From contig NC_058096.1 in assembly GCF_020171115.1 (NCBI RefSeq), positions 160,006,501 through 160,070,500 on the forward strand: a DNA stretch of 64,000 bases. The letters run 5' to 3'. The notes under the pieces were generated by a model. That model searched no databases and was not told where the DNA came from. It was given only the letters and a program-made list of their open reading frames with translations. Each line of letters begins with the position of its first letter. Position 1 is the stretch's first letter. Below, one piece after another: positions 12,066-23,182 of this stretch. The position numbers and the translations under genes are program-made. The stretch is from Neogale vison. Its lineage: Eukaryota; Chordata; Mammalia; Carnivora; Mustelidae.

Positions 12066-12794
12066 GATGTTGAGAGCTAGAAAAATGTTCTCAGAAGTAC
12101 ATATTGATGCATTATGAAATATATACACTCTTTTGTGGCCTTCAATGAGCAATGAAATGAGATGGGGAATGCCACTCTTGGCTGTTAAGTCCAGATTTTT
12201 CCATACCATATTTTAAAGAATGCCTGTATATGGAAAGAACCTACCACTTAACACAGAAAAAAAGAAAAAGAAAAAAAAAAGGCAATAGAATAGAAAATAA
12301 ATTTTCTCTTTATTTTAACTGTAAAAACACAGTGAGATAAAATTTGCTTTTCCATCTAAGTGTTTGATAAGACTTATTGCCAATATCGTCTGCACCTAGA
12401 TAGGCCCAATGCTACACAGAACTAGCGGTATTGCTATTGGCAGTAAATCATATAACTGCGCTAACTTTGGTGGGGAGTACCTACATATTATTGAATTAGA
12501 GGTTACAAGCTGATATTTCAAAGAATCAAAGGTCATAGAATAATTCATATATGGCTACACTGTTACTTTTTACCTTGGGACTACATCCAGTATGAAATCT
12601 AGAGGAGAGTTCTTAAATTGTATCTTTTATTTGGTGGAGATAGGAGTTGGCCATCATAATTAAGATGAGCAACAAAAATATTTATATTCTATAATCACAA
12701 AGCTTATTATTATTTTATTTAAACAGCATGCTGACAATATTGGTTCTGAAGCCTACAGTATGTTCTCTCTCACACACCAGATCTTTCAAAGGCA
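12066..12794. other. Unassigned sequence
   Basis: Contains an A-rich run at 12258-12280. Nothing else recognised. Confidence 0.4.
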
Positions 12795-12885
12795 AATTAT
12801 CCAATCCTGCTGAGCCACACTTCCCTAAATTGTAAGAAGAGGATAATAATACAGGGCAGTTAAGAGGATTAGAGATTATTTGCTT
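12795..12885 (+). repeat. MIR fragment
   Basis: The 'aagaggataataatacagggc' type segment followed by 'taagaggattagaga' matches the order of the MIR 3' half (the 'ggataataatagtacctacc' region of that SINE). Short and diverged. Confidence 0.45.
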
Positions 12886-13004
12886 TCTCTGCTAAGCAAA
12901 GTTCCTACTGCAGAACTCCTACTATGCAGTCATTAAATCTTGCAGAGATATTTATATAGTAAGATTCCATTTATTTAAAAAAAATAGATATAATATGTTG
13001 TGCT
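12886..13004. other. Unassigned sequence
   Basis: No repeat or gene recognised. Confidence 0.4.
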
Positions 13005-13130
13005 AGGCAGCCTCTGAAAAGACCCACCTCTTGTTATGCATGTGCTTGAGTCATCCCTTCCCCTGGGTGTTGGCTGGCCTAGTTACTTGCTTCTAACCAG
13101 CAGAATACGGCAAAAGTGGTAATTTGTTAT
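13005..13130 (+). repeat. Possible old LTR-type fragment
   Basis: The segment with 'gttggctggcctagttactt' followed by 'cttctaaccagcagaatacg' resembles an old LTR-class interspersed repeat seen in many mammals. Family not assigned. Confidence 0.35.
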
Positions 13131-13179
13131 GCATTAATAGATAACTCATACATATGTATATACAATTTACATAGCAAAA

Positions 13180-13500
13180 GGACTCTCAACTTGTTCACCA
13201 GTACAATGGGAAATAGGTTATATCTGCACAATGGAATACAATACAGCAATCAAATGAAATAAAAAAATCCAAGAGCTTAAACAACAACACAGATCACACA
13301 AACACAATATTGAGCAGAACAAGACTCAGAGTATTTACAGAAGGTACCATTTACATAAATGTCAAAACCACATAAACTTATACCATTTAGGGACTGTGTT
13401 CAGAATAAATTGGGAATAAGGCAAAGTGATAATTATGTGACTAATGTTATGTCAGAGCTTCTAATATGCCCTACAAGGGTTACCATTCTTTCTTGACGAA
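13180..13500 (+). mobile_element. Ancient L1 3' fragment
   Basis: The order 'gcacaatggaatacaataca' and 'ttgagcagaacaagac' followed by a 'gtaccatttacataaatgtc' block follows the end of L1 ORF2 in older subfamilies. Confidence 0.55.
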
Positions 13501-13872
13501 TGTAAATCTGTTCAATTCACTAGGCACAACTGATCTGAGCCCAGATGTTTTACTGTAAATTTAGATGATAATTTGGAAAGATAAAAATTTTAAAAAATCA
13601 TAACCATAATTACTTTTTTTCTGTCTGGTAGAAAACATAACATTAAAAGTGATGTTTTTACATTGTATATGTTATTTAGGGCATTATTTAGTTTTATATC
13701 TCAACAATTTTATTAGTAACTATGATCGTGACAAAAATGAAAGATTTAAAGATATATTTAATTTAAATGTTCTATTTATTCATATGTTACTTACATGTCA
13801 GAAACAATAGTTAGACAGCCCTTTCAGGGAATTAGGGTAGGACCTGATTTATGATGATCTCATCTTCACAAA
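13501..13872. other. Unassigned sequence
   Basis: AT-rich; no recognisable repeat until the L1 target site at 13873. Confidence 0.4.
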
Positions 13873-14453
13873 AGTGAAGAATGTCCATTTTGAGTTTATC
13901 TTTGTGTACGGTGTAAGAGAATGGTTGAGTTTCATTCTTCTACATATAGCTGTCCAGTTTTCCCAGCACCATTTACTGAAAAGACTGTCTTTTTCCCACT
14001 GTATATTTTTTCCTGTTTTGTCAAAGATTATTTGCCCATAGAGTTGAGGGTCCATATCTGGGCTCTCTACTCTGAATACCCAACTTTTGTAGCAACATGG
14101 ACGGAACTGGAAGAGATTATGCTGAGTGAAATAAACCAAGCAGAGAGAGTCAATTATCATATGGTTTCACTTATTTATGGAGCATAACAAATAGCATGGA
14201 GGACAAGGGGTGTTAGAGAGGAGAAGGGAGTTGGGGGAAATTGGAAGGGGTGGTGAACCATGAGAGACTATGGACTCTGAAAAACAATCTGAGGGTTTTG
14301 AAGGGGCCGGGGGGTGGGAGGTTGGGGAAACCAGGTGGTGGGTATTAGAGAGGGCACAGATTGCATGGAGCACTAGGTGTGGTGCAAAAACAATGAATAC
14401 TGTTAAGCTGAAAAGAAATAAAAAATATTTTTTTAAAAAAAGCGAAGAATGTC
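13873..14453 (+). mobile_element. 5'-inverted (twin-primed) L1 insertion with target-site duplication
   Basis: The 13 bp target duplication is 13873-13885 (agtgaagaatgtc) and 14441-14453 (agcgaagaatgtc), one mismatch. Between them, 13886 to about 14080 is L1 ORF2 in the antisense direction; its minus-strand translation contains 'DPQLYGQIIFDKTGKN' and 'KWCWENWTAICRRMK'. From about 14081 the sequence is sense L1 3' end ('caacatggacggaactggaa', then 3' UTR) with an A-tail ending at 14440. Inverted 5' block plus sense 3' block is the classical product of twin priming. Confidence 0.88.
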
Positions 14454-14672
14454 ACTCCCTGGTGGTCTAGGAATATTGGTGAATTTGGGGCATCTGAGCT
14501 CTAGAAATTACAAGTGAAACCTAATGAAATAATTTGCATGTTTATTTTATCTTGACCTCAAATAAAAGAGCTGACATTGACGATTGAATATTTTTGGATT
14601 AATAGAAATGTTTAAAAAAATACAACACTAGAGGCTTTATAAAACTTCTAGGTAGAAATTCACTTTCTTACC

Positions 14673-15457
14673 TAAATATCATATTATTCTTTTTTTCTTA
14701 ATTTAATTTTATTTTTTCCAATGTTCCAAAATTCATTGTTTATGCACCACACCCAGTGCTCCATGCAATATGTGCCCTCCTTAATACCCACCACTAGGCT
14801 CATCCAACCCCCCAACCCTCTACCCTCCAAAACCCTCAGTTTGTTTCTCAGAGTCCACAGTCTCTGATGCTTCATCTCCCCCTCTGATTTCCCCAAACTC
14901 ACTTCTCCTCTCCAACTCCCAATGTCTTCCGTGTTATTCCTTATGCTCCACAAGTAAGTGAAACCATATGATAACTGACTCTCTCTGCTTGACTTATTTC
15001 ACTCAGCATAATCTCTTCCTGTCCCGTCCATGTTGATACAAAAGCTGGGTATTCATCCTTTCTGACGGAGGCATGATATTCCATTGCATATATGGACCAT
15101 ATCTTCTTTATCCATTCGTCTGTTGAAGGGGATCGTGGTTCTTTCCAGTTTGGTGACTGTGGCCATTGTTGCTATAAACATTAGGGTACAGATGGCCCTT
15201 CTTTTCACTACATCTGTATCTTTGGGGTAAATACCCAGTAGTGCAATTGCAGGGTCATTGGGAAGATCTGTTTTTAATTTCTTAAGGAATCTCCACACTG
15301 TTTTCCAAAGTGGCTGCACAAATGGCTAACAGACACATGAAAAAATGTTCATCATCAATACCCATCAGGGAGATTCAAATCAAAACCACATTGAGATACC
15401 ACCTTACAGCAGTTAGAATGGCCAAAATCAACAAGACAGTAAATATCATATCATTCT
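14673..15457 (-). mobile_element. 5'-inverted (twin-primed) L1 insertion, minus strand, with 18 bp target-site duplication
   Basis: Target duplication: 14673-14690 and 15440-15457, 17 of 18 identical (taaatatcatattattct against taaatatcatatcattct). The poly-T at 14691 marks the 3' end; 14691 to about 15320 is antisense L1 3' UTR and ORF2 terminus (minus-strand translation contains 'PLWKTVWRFLKKLKTDL' and 'ALLGIYPKD'). From about 15321 to 15439 the orientation flips to sense ('gctaacagacacatgaaaaa', 'ttcaaatcaaaaccaca'), with roughly 70 bp of L1 missing at the flip. Confidence 0.9.
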
Positions 15458-15825
15458 AAGGACTGTCAAGTTTGTTAATTAACATTTTCTACTGTACTTG
15501 ATAAAATGAATCAGGGCAAGTAGGTGGGTAACACACACTATAGAAGCAAAGGTCTGGAGACCACCTGAATTAGTATATGCTCATTGTGGTCATCATGAAA
15601 TTTCACTTTTGAATGTTTTTCCCTAGAAAAATTCATTGAGACAAATAATATTGATAGTTTTAGAAATATTTTCTGTAATTTTGATTGTGCTCATGTGCTG
15701 TTAATTGAGCTTATAACTAATTGTTATTGTTGATAAAGACTAGAAAGCATATATCTAAACCGGAAATTGGCTGGTAAAGTTAAACATATATTCATATACT
15801 TTTCACCAAACATATATCTTATTCA
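15458..15825. other. Unassigned sequence
   Basis: AT-rich; no repeat or gene recognised. Confidence 0.4.
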
Positions 15826-17005
15826 GTAAAATGTCAATGTCTTTTGCCCATTTTTGGATTGTTTATTTTTTAATGATAACTCATGAGAATTCCTTATAAT
15901 CTTTAGATAGGAGTTATTTGTCAGATATGAGATTTCTAAACCTTTTCTCTAAATCTGTATCTTACTTTTTTCATCTTAAAGAGTCTATAGCAGAGAAATA
16001 AAGTTTAATTTTGGTGAAATCCTATTTATTACTTTTTAAAAATAATCATACTTTTTATGTTATGTCTAAAAATATCTCACCAAGCTCTATATCCTGAAGA
16101 CTTCTTCTGTTTTCTTCAGTTTTACATTTTGTATTGCAATCTGTAATTTGGATTAATTTTCATATCAGTTATGAAGTTTGTTATTTTTGACTATGGATAT
16201 TCAATAGTTTCAGTATCACTATTGAAGAGATTATCTGTCCTGTGTTGAAGGTTTGGGAACCTTGCCAAAAGTCAGTTAACTATAAAGCCCAAATGTCCAT
16301 TAAATGATGAATAGAAAAAAAAAGTGTCTCTATACAGTGAAATGTCATTTGGCCATAAAATTAAAATATTGATACATACTACAGCATGAATAAATTTAAA
16401 GACAATTACACTAAGTGAAAGAAACCAGTCATATAGTATAATATTCCATTTAGGTGAAGTGTCTAGAATAGGTAAAATCTACAGAAACAGAAAGTAGGTT
16501 AGTGGTTACTCAGGGATAGTAGTTAAGGGATTTAAAACGATGGAATATATATGGTGATAACCAAAGAGTGTAAGGTTTCTTTTTGGGGTAACTAACTGTG
16601 ATAATAATCATAAATATCCATGAATACACTAAAAATCAATGTATTGTACATTTCAAATGGGTAGAAGTGGTGAGTTGTACACTATATCTCAAAGAAACTG
16701 ATAAAAAAAAGAAAAAGAAAAAAATAAATAAAAGTTATCCATACTTCTGGGAAGTTATTTTTAGATTCTTTATTTTTTCCAGTGATCAAGGTGTCTATCC
16801 CTCCAAACACACAGTCGTGATTACTATAGCCCTATACTAGGTCTTGAAATCAAGTAGTAATTGTCTCCCACTTCTATTTTTAGAACTTTTCTTATTCTAG
16901 TTCCTTTACCTTTCCACTTAAGTTTTAGAATAACTTTGCCTATATCTCAAGTGAATTTTTGCTGAGATTTTGGCAGCATCTATATCTCTATTTGCATTTA
17001 ATTCT
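15826..17005 (-). mobile_element. Older L1 ORF2 fragment, split by a nested L1
   Basis: Antisense L1 ORF2 sequence in two blocks. The left block (15826 to about 16286) runs from 'gtcttttgcccatttttgga' to 'gccaaaagtcagttaactat'. The right block (about 16736-17005) resumes at the expected next L1 position with 'ggtgtctatccctccaaaca', then 'cttgaaatcaagtagtaatt' and 'ttctagttcctttacctttc'. The gap is filled by the L1 at 16287-16735. Confidence 0.75.
16287..16735 (+). mobile_element. L1 3' end nested in an older L1
   Basis: Sense L1 terminus: 'gcccaaatgtccattaaatg', 'acactaagtgaaagaaacca', 3' UTR ending 'ttgtacactatatctcaaag', then an A-rich tail at 16699-16732. Because it interrupts the antisense L1 block, it is the younger of the two. 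No clear target duplication remains. Confidence 0.75.
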
Positions 17006-17085
17006 ATATCTACATATCTATATCTATACCTATATATCATCTATCTATATACACATGTACATATGCACATGAACATGTATATGTA
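17000..17085. repeat. (TATC)/(ACAT)-type simple sequence
   Basis: Degenerate tetranucleotide-like TATCTA and ACATGT repeats following the L1 block. Confidence 0.7.
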
Positions 17086-18484
17086 CATATTCTATTGGTT
17101 CTTTTTCTCTGGAGAGCCATATTATAATGGCACAAAGAAAGCTTTAAGAGGACAGTGTCTCCTTGTTTATTTCAGACAACTATATCCCACAGGAAAACTA
17201 GCTGTATACCTACTCTTTGACATTGAATAATATGTCTGGGAAATTATTCCATTGTTTATTGTCATTGCTATTGTTGTTATCATTTTTCTTAAAACCACGT
17301 GGCCCAAATTTTTCCCCTCGCTAGTTAAGTGGAAAGTAAGTTACAGAAACTCAGGGATTCTGAACCAAAATTCTTTACTTGAAGCAAAGGAAGACACCAA
17401 GGTTGTGATAGTCTCACGAATCCATGAGGTAAAGCCATGTATAAGATGTAGAGGGACCCAATATGAGTGAGTTTGAGCCAGGAGGTATCTGCTAAAAATA
17501 TGCATGAAGAGAAACTCAACATAACTACTCCTTCATAAACAATGAATAAATAGAATGAATGAAAGAATGAATGAGTGGATATTTTAAAAAACACATACTG
17601 TTCACCATGTGAGCAGGGGAATTGTGGTGGTCTAAGGAATTATTAGGTTATTGGATAGGGCATAACAGAAAGTCATTTTTCCTCCTCTTTCTCTCTATTT
17701 AAAGTTAGGAAAAGCTCACAGGTCAAAAGCACCAGAATCTGAATGTCACTATGAAAGCTGATTGCCAAGCAGCTGTAGAATTCAACTGATATCTCTTAGT
17801 ATCTATCAATATAATATTGAAGACCAGAAAAGTGTTGGAGAAGACCCCACCAATCTTGCTGTCTCTCCTTGAGCTCCTTCCCTTGCTTGTTTTCTCCTCC
17901 TTCATTTTGTCCATCTCCGCCTTCTGGTATCTTTCAGATAGGCTGCAGTGAGGAAGATGTTGCTAGAGTTGATAACATATGTCACGAGTTCACCTTTGAA
18001 GAGAAACTTCTGCTCAACCCTTCATAATGCACAGGGAAAATTGTGGAGCATCAGCTGCATGGACCAAGTTTTACCAGTGAACCAGAGGCAAAACTTAACC
18101 TGAATATAGCCAAGAAGATGGAGTCTAGCAAAAAATAGAATATTTCAGAAGCAGAGAGGTAGTAGATGATAGAGGCAGACAATAGCACCAAAAGACAGGT
18201 GTACATAAATGACCTAACAAATTTCAGATTGCTTTATGGACTGCTGTTGGCTAGGGATAATGCATGGAAGAAGCCACATGTTTTAAAGGCCAAGGATATA
18301 TTAATTCTTTTTCTTTTACATAATATACAATCAATTTTAAATAATAGGTCCAAATTTCATTCTGATTTTCATTGTTTTGTTCCACTCTGGTGTTTGGTTT
18401 GTTTGACAACTTCATTGGAGTCTACCAATATTAACATTAGATCAGATAATGCTTTCTCTATTTCTCTGTATGACAGAGAAATAT
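17086..18484. other. Unassigned, largely unique-looking sequence
   Basis: No repeat family recognised. A short GAAT-rich run lies at 17541-17575. An open frame that starts at 18166 runs into the minisatellite and has no coding character. Confidence 0.45.
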
Positions 18485-18660
18485 ATACCCATATATATAT
18501 GGAATATGTATACATATGTATATTCCATATATATTCCATATATAATATATATTCCATATATATAATTCCATATATACATATATATGTGGAATATATACAT
18601 ATATTCCATATATACATATATATATTCCATGTATATTCCATCTATACATATATATATATA
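18485..18660. repeat. AT-rich minisatellite built from GGAATATA/TATTCC units
   Basis: About ten copies of the box ATTCC or its complement GGAAT, spaced by runs of TATA/ACATA, in both orientations, so parts of the array are self-complementary. It produces repetitive open frames on both strands (peptides rich in M-E-Y-I), which are artefacts of the repeat. A short GATA-rich run follows at 18674-18703. Confidence 0.85.
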
Positions 18661-18714
18661 GAATGAGAGGGATAGAGAGATAGATAATAGATAGATGATA
18701 GATACCCTCTTATT

Positions 18715-19560
18715 CTCTTCATTTCTCTTCCTCTATCGTTCTTACCTCTTAGAATGACTTTATTCCTATCCGACTATAGACTCTTGAAGTATTGTACTCT
18801 TGTCTTTAGTATTTTGCAAAGTCATTAGTGAAATCACTAAAAAATATCCTCCCAACTTTATATGTGCCTCCTGGGTACTTTCATCACAAAATGGTTGTTA
18901 ATGAATCTTATATAGGGCTTAGCAAACATTAATATTAGAGTACCTGCAATGATGTGTTAATTAAAATTAAGTCCTTTTTTCGTTTAAGATGCGATAGGAA
19001 AAAAATTTGGCACAGGCAAAACATCACTGTGAATTTTAATTTAAAAAATCAGGAACAGTTACATTTCACATAATCACAATTGCCCGAACATCTTGTAGAC
19101 AGAATACCTCCCTGATTTGGTCAGAAACAGCATATTATAGCTGAGTGTGACTGAATGCCATAGAGGATGCTCTTGCTTCTTCATAGCAACATACCAGTGT
19201 CACTATAATTATGAGTTTAATATTTAAAATTTGTTGATTTCATATTTGCATGTATGTATGCTACCTAAAATTAATTAATTTTAATTGCATACACCAATTA
19301 CATCAGACTCATTTTACAACATATTATTCCTCACTGATTACATATCCTATAAGATTGCTTTAATTTTTCATTTTATACTTTAAAGTCAAATAATAATAAT
19401 ATGTATTTCTAATTAAGGCAGCTTACATATCTAACTTCTGATTAAGCCCTGTTTTAATATTTTATGAATCAGCCACCTTTAATTCCCTGCAATGATATCT
19501 CTTGCCTCTCTGTGCTTGCTTTCCTTGTCTCATAATCTTAAAGTGAGTTCAAAGAGCATT
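18715..19560. other. Unassigned sequence, no repeat recognised
   Basis: AT-rich, with several TAATTA/ATTAATT motifs, including the perfect palindrome aaaattaattaatttt near 19266-19281. No open frame of note. It is one of the longer blocks without visible transposon sequence. Confidence 0.45.
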
Positions 19561-19567
19561 TTCTTTT

Positions 19568-19690
19568 CTTTTTTTTTTTTTTTTTTAGATTTTATTTTTA
19601 CGCAATCTCTATACCCAACATGGGGCTCAAACTTACAACCCTGAGATCAAGAGTCTCATGCTTTACTGACTGAGCCAGCCAGGAGCCCTG
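19568..19690 (-). mobile_element. CAN-SINE (SINEC), old, short
   Basis: T-run at 19568-19586 (the A-tail on the other strand), then 'catggggctcaaacttacaa' and 'ccctgagatcaagagtc', ending in 'tgagccagccaggagccc', the decayed complement of the tRNA-like head. Flanks 'gagcattttcttttc' and 'gagaattttattttc' may be a worn target duplication. Confidence 0.85.
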
Positions 19691-19699
19691 AGAATTTTA

Positions 19700-20004
19700 T
19701 TTTCGTTTAAAGTACAGAAAAGCTTTCAGGTTTTTTCACCCAAAAATGAAGGGGAAGTACAGAGAAAACAGCTTTGATTTGCTTGAAATGATGAGGGAAA
19801 TTTATTACGTTACGTGATTGGAAATGGCTATTTTTATAGGTTATCCTGTGATTTGCTGTGGTATTCAGTGAGTTAAATATTCTGTATTTGGAAGTTTTAT
19901 GTCTGAATCCTAGAGAAACATAATATAAATATGTCTGACCTCAACAATGATATGATTATCACATTATACACTGATCTTTCCCTTTGCAGTAAGAATCATA
20001 AAAT
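19700..20004. other. Unassigned sequence
   Basis: Nothing recognised. Confidence 0.4.
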
Positions 20005-20180
20005 AATAAAATGGAATTAACATTTGGTGAGTATTTACCACATGCAGAGCTCCACAATTATTATTTCATTCTGTCCTTATAAAATGCCACAGCTGAGGGA
20101 AAAACAAAAAACATGGCTGAGAGAACTGAGGGCTGGAAAGGTTAAGAAAGCGTGTATGTGTATGTGGCGGGGCACACTGC
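20005..20180 (+). repeat. Possible MIR fragment
   Basis: The order 'taacatttggtgagtattta', then 'ttatttcattctgtccttat', then 'aactgagggctggaaaggtt' follows the MIR-like pattern of 'tattgagcacttac ... cctcacaa ... gaggttaag'. Diverged. Confidence 0.4.
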
Positions 20181-20904
20181 TCCAAAGAACAGTGCCAGGT
20201 TTCAAAGGCACTTCTAGCTCAAAAGTCCATTCCATGCTACTATACTCCCACACTGCCTCTGTCCTTCTAAGCTAATCAGCTGCCCTAATGCATTTTGAAA
20301 ATTAAATTTAGATTCAAAGGACATTGTCATAAATTCAGTGCTTTCAGATATATTGGTCAAAGTCTTTTGGATACCACATTATTAGAACTGAGCTATTTAA
20401 CTCTCTTCTTCCCTTTTTCCTCACTTCCCTATCTCCTTTATTCAGTACTCAGGAAAGTCACCTCAAGTCATGAAGGAGAGAAGAAAAAACTGTCTTGAGC
20501 TAGAGAAATTAAGTTCAGGACATTCTTTAAACTTGGGTAGGTCTAGTTTTCTACCACAAATTATTCTGTAATACAGAACTCCAAAATATTATGATTAAGG
20601 TAATTCTTTCAAACTGTTAAAAATGAAAAAAACACATGAACCTTGGTTAGGTAAACGTAAAAAGAGGATAATGTTTAATATAAAAAGAGAAGAAGAGCAT
20701 AGGTGAGAAAGATAAGTAGGAAAACAATGAAAAGAAATAATGTCTGCTATGTTTAAAGAGACGAAAAAAAAAAAATCTTTCAAAAGTGAAACCACACTCT
20801 TTCAAAAGTGAAATAGACCTCTCAGGCTGTTATGAAATATGGCAATGTGGTATCAGGAAACCAAGAAAATTGTAGTACAAAAAGTATATATAGAGTAACA
20901 ACAA
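20181..20904. other. Unassigned sequence
   Basis: Includes an A-run at 20764-20775 next to a direct repeat of 'tctttcaaaagtgaaa' (about 20777-20792 and 20799-20814). No gene recognised. Confidence 0.4.
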
Positions 20905-21865
20905 CAAAAAAGAGATAAGTTGGACTATATCAAAATTGAAAACATTGTGTATCAAAGGATATTATCAAGAAAGTGAAAAGACAACCTACAGAATATAAGA
21001 GATACTTTCAAATCATGTATATGATAAGTTACCAGTATCTTTACAATTTAAGGGACACTTAACCTAACAACAAAAAGACAGACAACTCAAATTAAAAAAA
21101 AAAAAAAAAAAAAAGGACAAAGGGCTTAAAGAGACATATCTTTAAAAAAGGTATATAAATGGTCAGCAAGCACCAGAAAAGATACTTAATGTCATTGGTC
21201 ATTAGGGAAACATAAACCAAAATCATAATGAGATACTTCATACTCACTAGAATGGTGATAATAAGAAAACCAGAAAATAACAAGTGTTCATGCCTGTGTG
21301 GGGAAATTAGAGACCTCAGGCATTGCTAATGAGAATGTAAAATTGTTCAGCTGCTCTGAAAAAAAGTTTGTCAATTCCTTAAAATTTAAGAGTAGAATAA
21401 CCAAATGATCCAGCAATTCCACACTTAGGTATATACCCAAAAGAACTGAAAAGAGATACTCAAACTAACATGTGTACATAAATGTATATAGGAGCACTAT
21501 TCAAAATAGCCAAAGGGTGGAAACTACCCAAACGTCCTTTAATGGATGAATGGATGGATAAGTCAACTGTGGTGTATTCATGAATGGAATATCAATCAAC
21601 CATAAATAGGGAAGAAGTAGTGATGTATGCTACAAAGTGGATGAACCCCAAGAACATTATGTGAAGTGAAAAATACCAGCTATGTAAGGTTGTATGATGA
21701 AGGTGTGAAGAATGCTAAATGTGTTCAGGGTTTTCTTTGAGGGTGAAAATAACTTAAAACCAGATAGAGTGACAGTGGCATGGGATTTGTAAGCATATTA
21801 AATATCATTCAAGAATATACTTTAAGATGCATAACCTTATAGTAGATGCATTTCACATTAATAAA
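20905..21865 (+). mobile_element. Old L1: ORF2 C-terminal part and 3' end
   Basis: Sense L1 in the usual order: 'ggactatatcaaaattgaaa' near 20921, 'tggtcagcaagcaccagaaa' near 21160, 'atcataatgagatacttcat' near 21222, 'tgatccagcaattccacact' near 21406, 'catgtgtacataaatgtata' near 21470, and 'cattatgtgaagtgaaaaat' near 21655. Decayed throughout; a 20-base A-run is embedded at 21095-21114. Confidence 0.8.
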
Positions 21866-21867
21866 AC

Positions 21868-22018
21868 GAAGGGGCACCTGGATGACTCAGTTGGTTGAGT
21901 GTCTGCCTTTGGCTCAGGTCATGATCTCAGGGTCCCGCTGCTTGCTTGAGAGCCCTCCATTGGTCTCCTTGCTCCGCAGGGAGCCTGCTTCTTCCTCTGC
22001 TAACTGCTCCCACCGCTT

Positions 22019-22061
<43 letters not shown>

Positions 22062-22105
22062 CTCTCTGTGGCAATTAAATAAATAAAAAGAAAAAAGAAA
22101 AGTTA
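21868..22105 (+). mobile_element. CAN-SINE (SINEC) with internal (CA)19
   Basis: Head 'ggggcacctggatgactcag', B-box-like region around 'ggctcaggtcatgatctcag', then 'gcagggagcctgcttcttcc', and an A-rich tail at about 22073-22105. The TC-rich region has been replaced by a perfect (CA)19 array at 22020-22057. Confidence 0.93.
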
Positions 22106-22976
22106 AAAAATATGTGATGTATGGATGAAAAATAGGTAAATATTTTGTGTTAAAATATTATTTTTAATAAAAAAGAATCCCAGGAAGTAAAAGATTAACT
22201 GAAAATTCTACAAAGTAACAAAGCTATAAAGATAAAACTAAAATGAAATCTACAGGAAAAAAAATAAATAAAAATGAACCAGGTAAAAATAAGTCAGAAA
22301 GAAAGTAAAAAAACTCCTAAAACATATAAAGAATGAAATGAAGAAACCCTGCATAAAGATTGTCACCATTAGTGAAATTACTTGGAATAGGCAATTGAGT
22401 TATGGATCAATGATTATGTAAAAAAATAGAAAAGAAAAAAAAAACTCATAAAATTCTCCTATTTTACAGAGTCAGGAGACTATGACTCTGCATTTAGACC
22501 AGCATTTTAAAGCTCTAAATGGTCTGAAACCCCTTTGGTGGATATAGAATCTGACTCACCAGGCAAGCTTAGCCATAGGGTCACTGGCTCAAGAAGGATC
22601 AATAGTCCTAATCTGGGGTCCAAGGAGAGAGAGATGGTGGGGGGTGGAGGTGGTAAGGTACCCAAAAGGAGGGGCTTGGACTAGGGATACTGAGAAAACA
22701 CACAAGCTAAACTCCTGGCTACCAGGGGGCCCTGTGCCCTTAACTACAACACCCTTCAGAGACTGCAACTCACTGGCTGTGCCCCAAGCTTGAGATGCAG
22801 AGGGTAGACTTCTTCCTTGAGACCTGCCAGGTAGAAAACCTTTGTAATTGTGCATGGTCAGGCCTGAAAGATTACAGATAGGTCTTCTGGCCAGGAGTTG
22901 GACTCTTCTTCCACAGTTTATTTTTTGTAAGTTTATGCTTGTATATTCTGGTACTTGGCAAATTTTAGAATGCTAT
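22106..22976. other. Unassigned; A-rich left half and a GC-richer block at 22590-22910
   Basis: The left half is A-rich with no identity that I can name. The block at about 22590-22910 is distinctly richer in G and C than its neighbours and carries an 88-codon minus-strand open frame (22589-22855) with no family resemblance; it could be a decayed LTR or unique sequence. Confidence 0.4.
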
Positions 22977-23182
22977 CATATTTTTTTCTTTCTTTCTTTT
23001 TTTTTTTTTAATAGAGAGAGATCACAAGTAGGCAGAGAGGCAGGCAGAAAGAGAAGGAAGCAGGCTCCCCGCTGAGCAGAGAGCCCAATGCAGGGCTTGA
23101 ATCCCAGGACCCTGAGATCATGACCTGAGCCAAAGGCAGAGGCTTAACCCACTGAGCCACCCATGTGTCCCCATATTTTTTT
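22977..23182 (-). mobile_element. CAN-SINE (SINEC), mustelid-type tail
   Basis: The poly-T/CTTT tail starts at 22988; then 'gatcacaagtaggcagagag', 'gctgagcagagagcccaatg', and the head complement ending at 23171. Target duplication 'catattttttt' at 22977-22987 and 23172-23182. Confidence 0.93.

Noticed and set aside
15826..16735. Antisense then sense L1, at first sight a fourth twin-primed insertion
   Set aside because: The antisense L1 resumes at the correct position after the sense block (about 16736), so it is a nested L1 in an older L1.
18166..18666. 166-codon open frame ending in Y/I/H-rich repeats
   Set aside because: The second half is translation of the GGAATATA minisatellite; frames of similar length exist there on the opposite strand.
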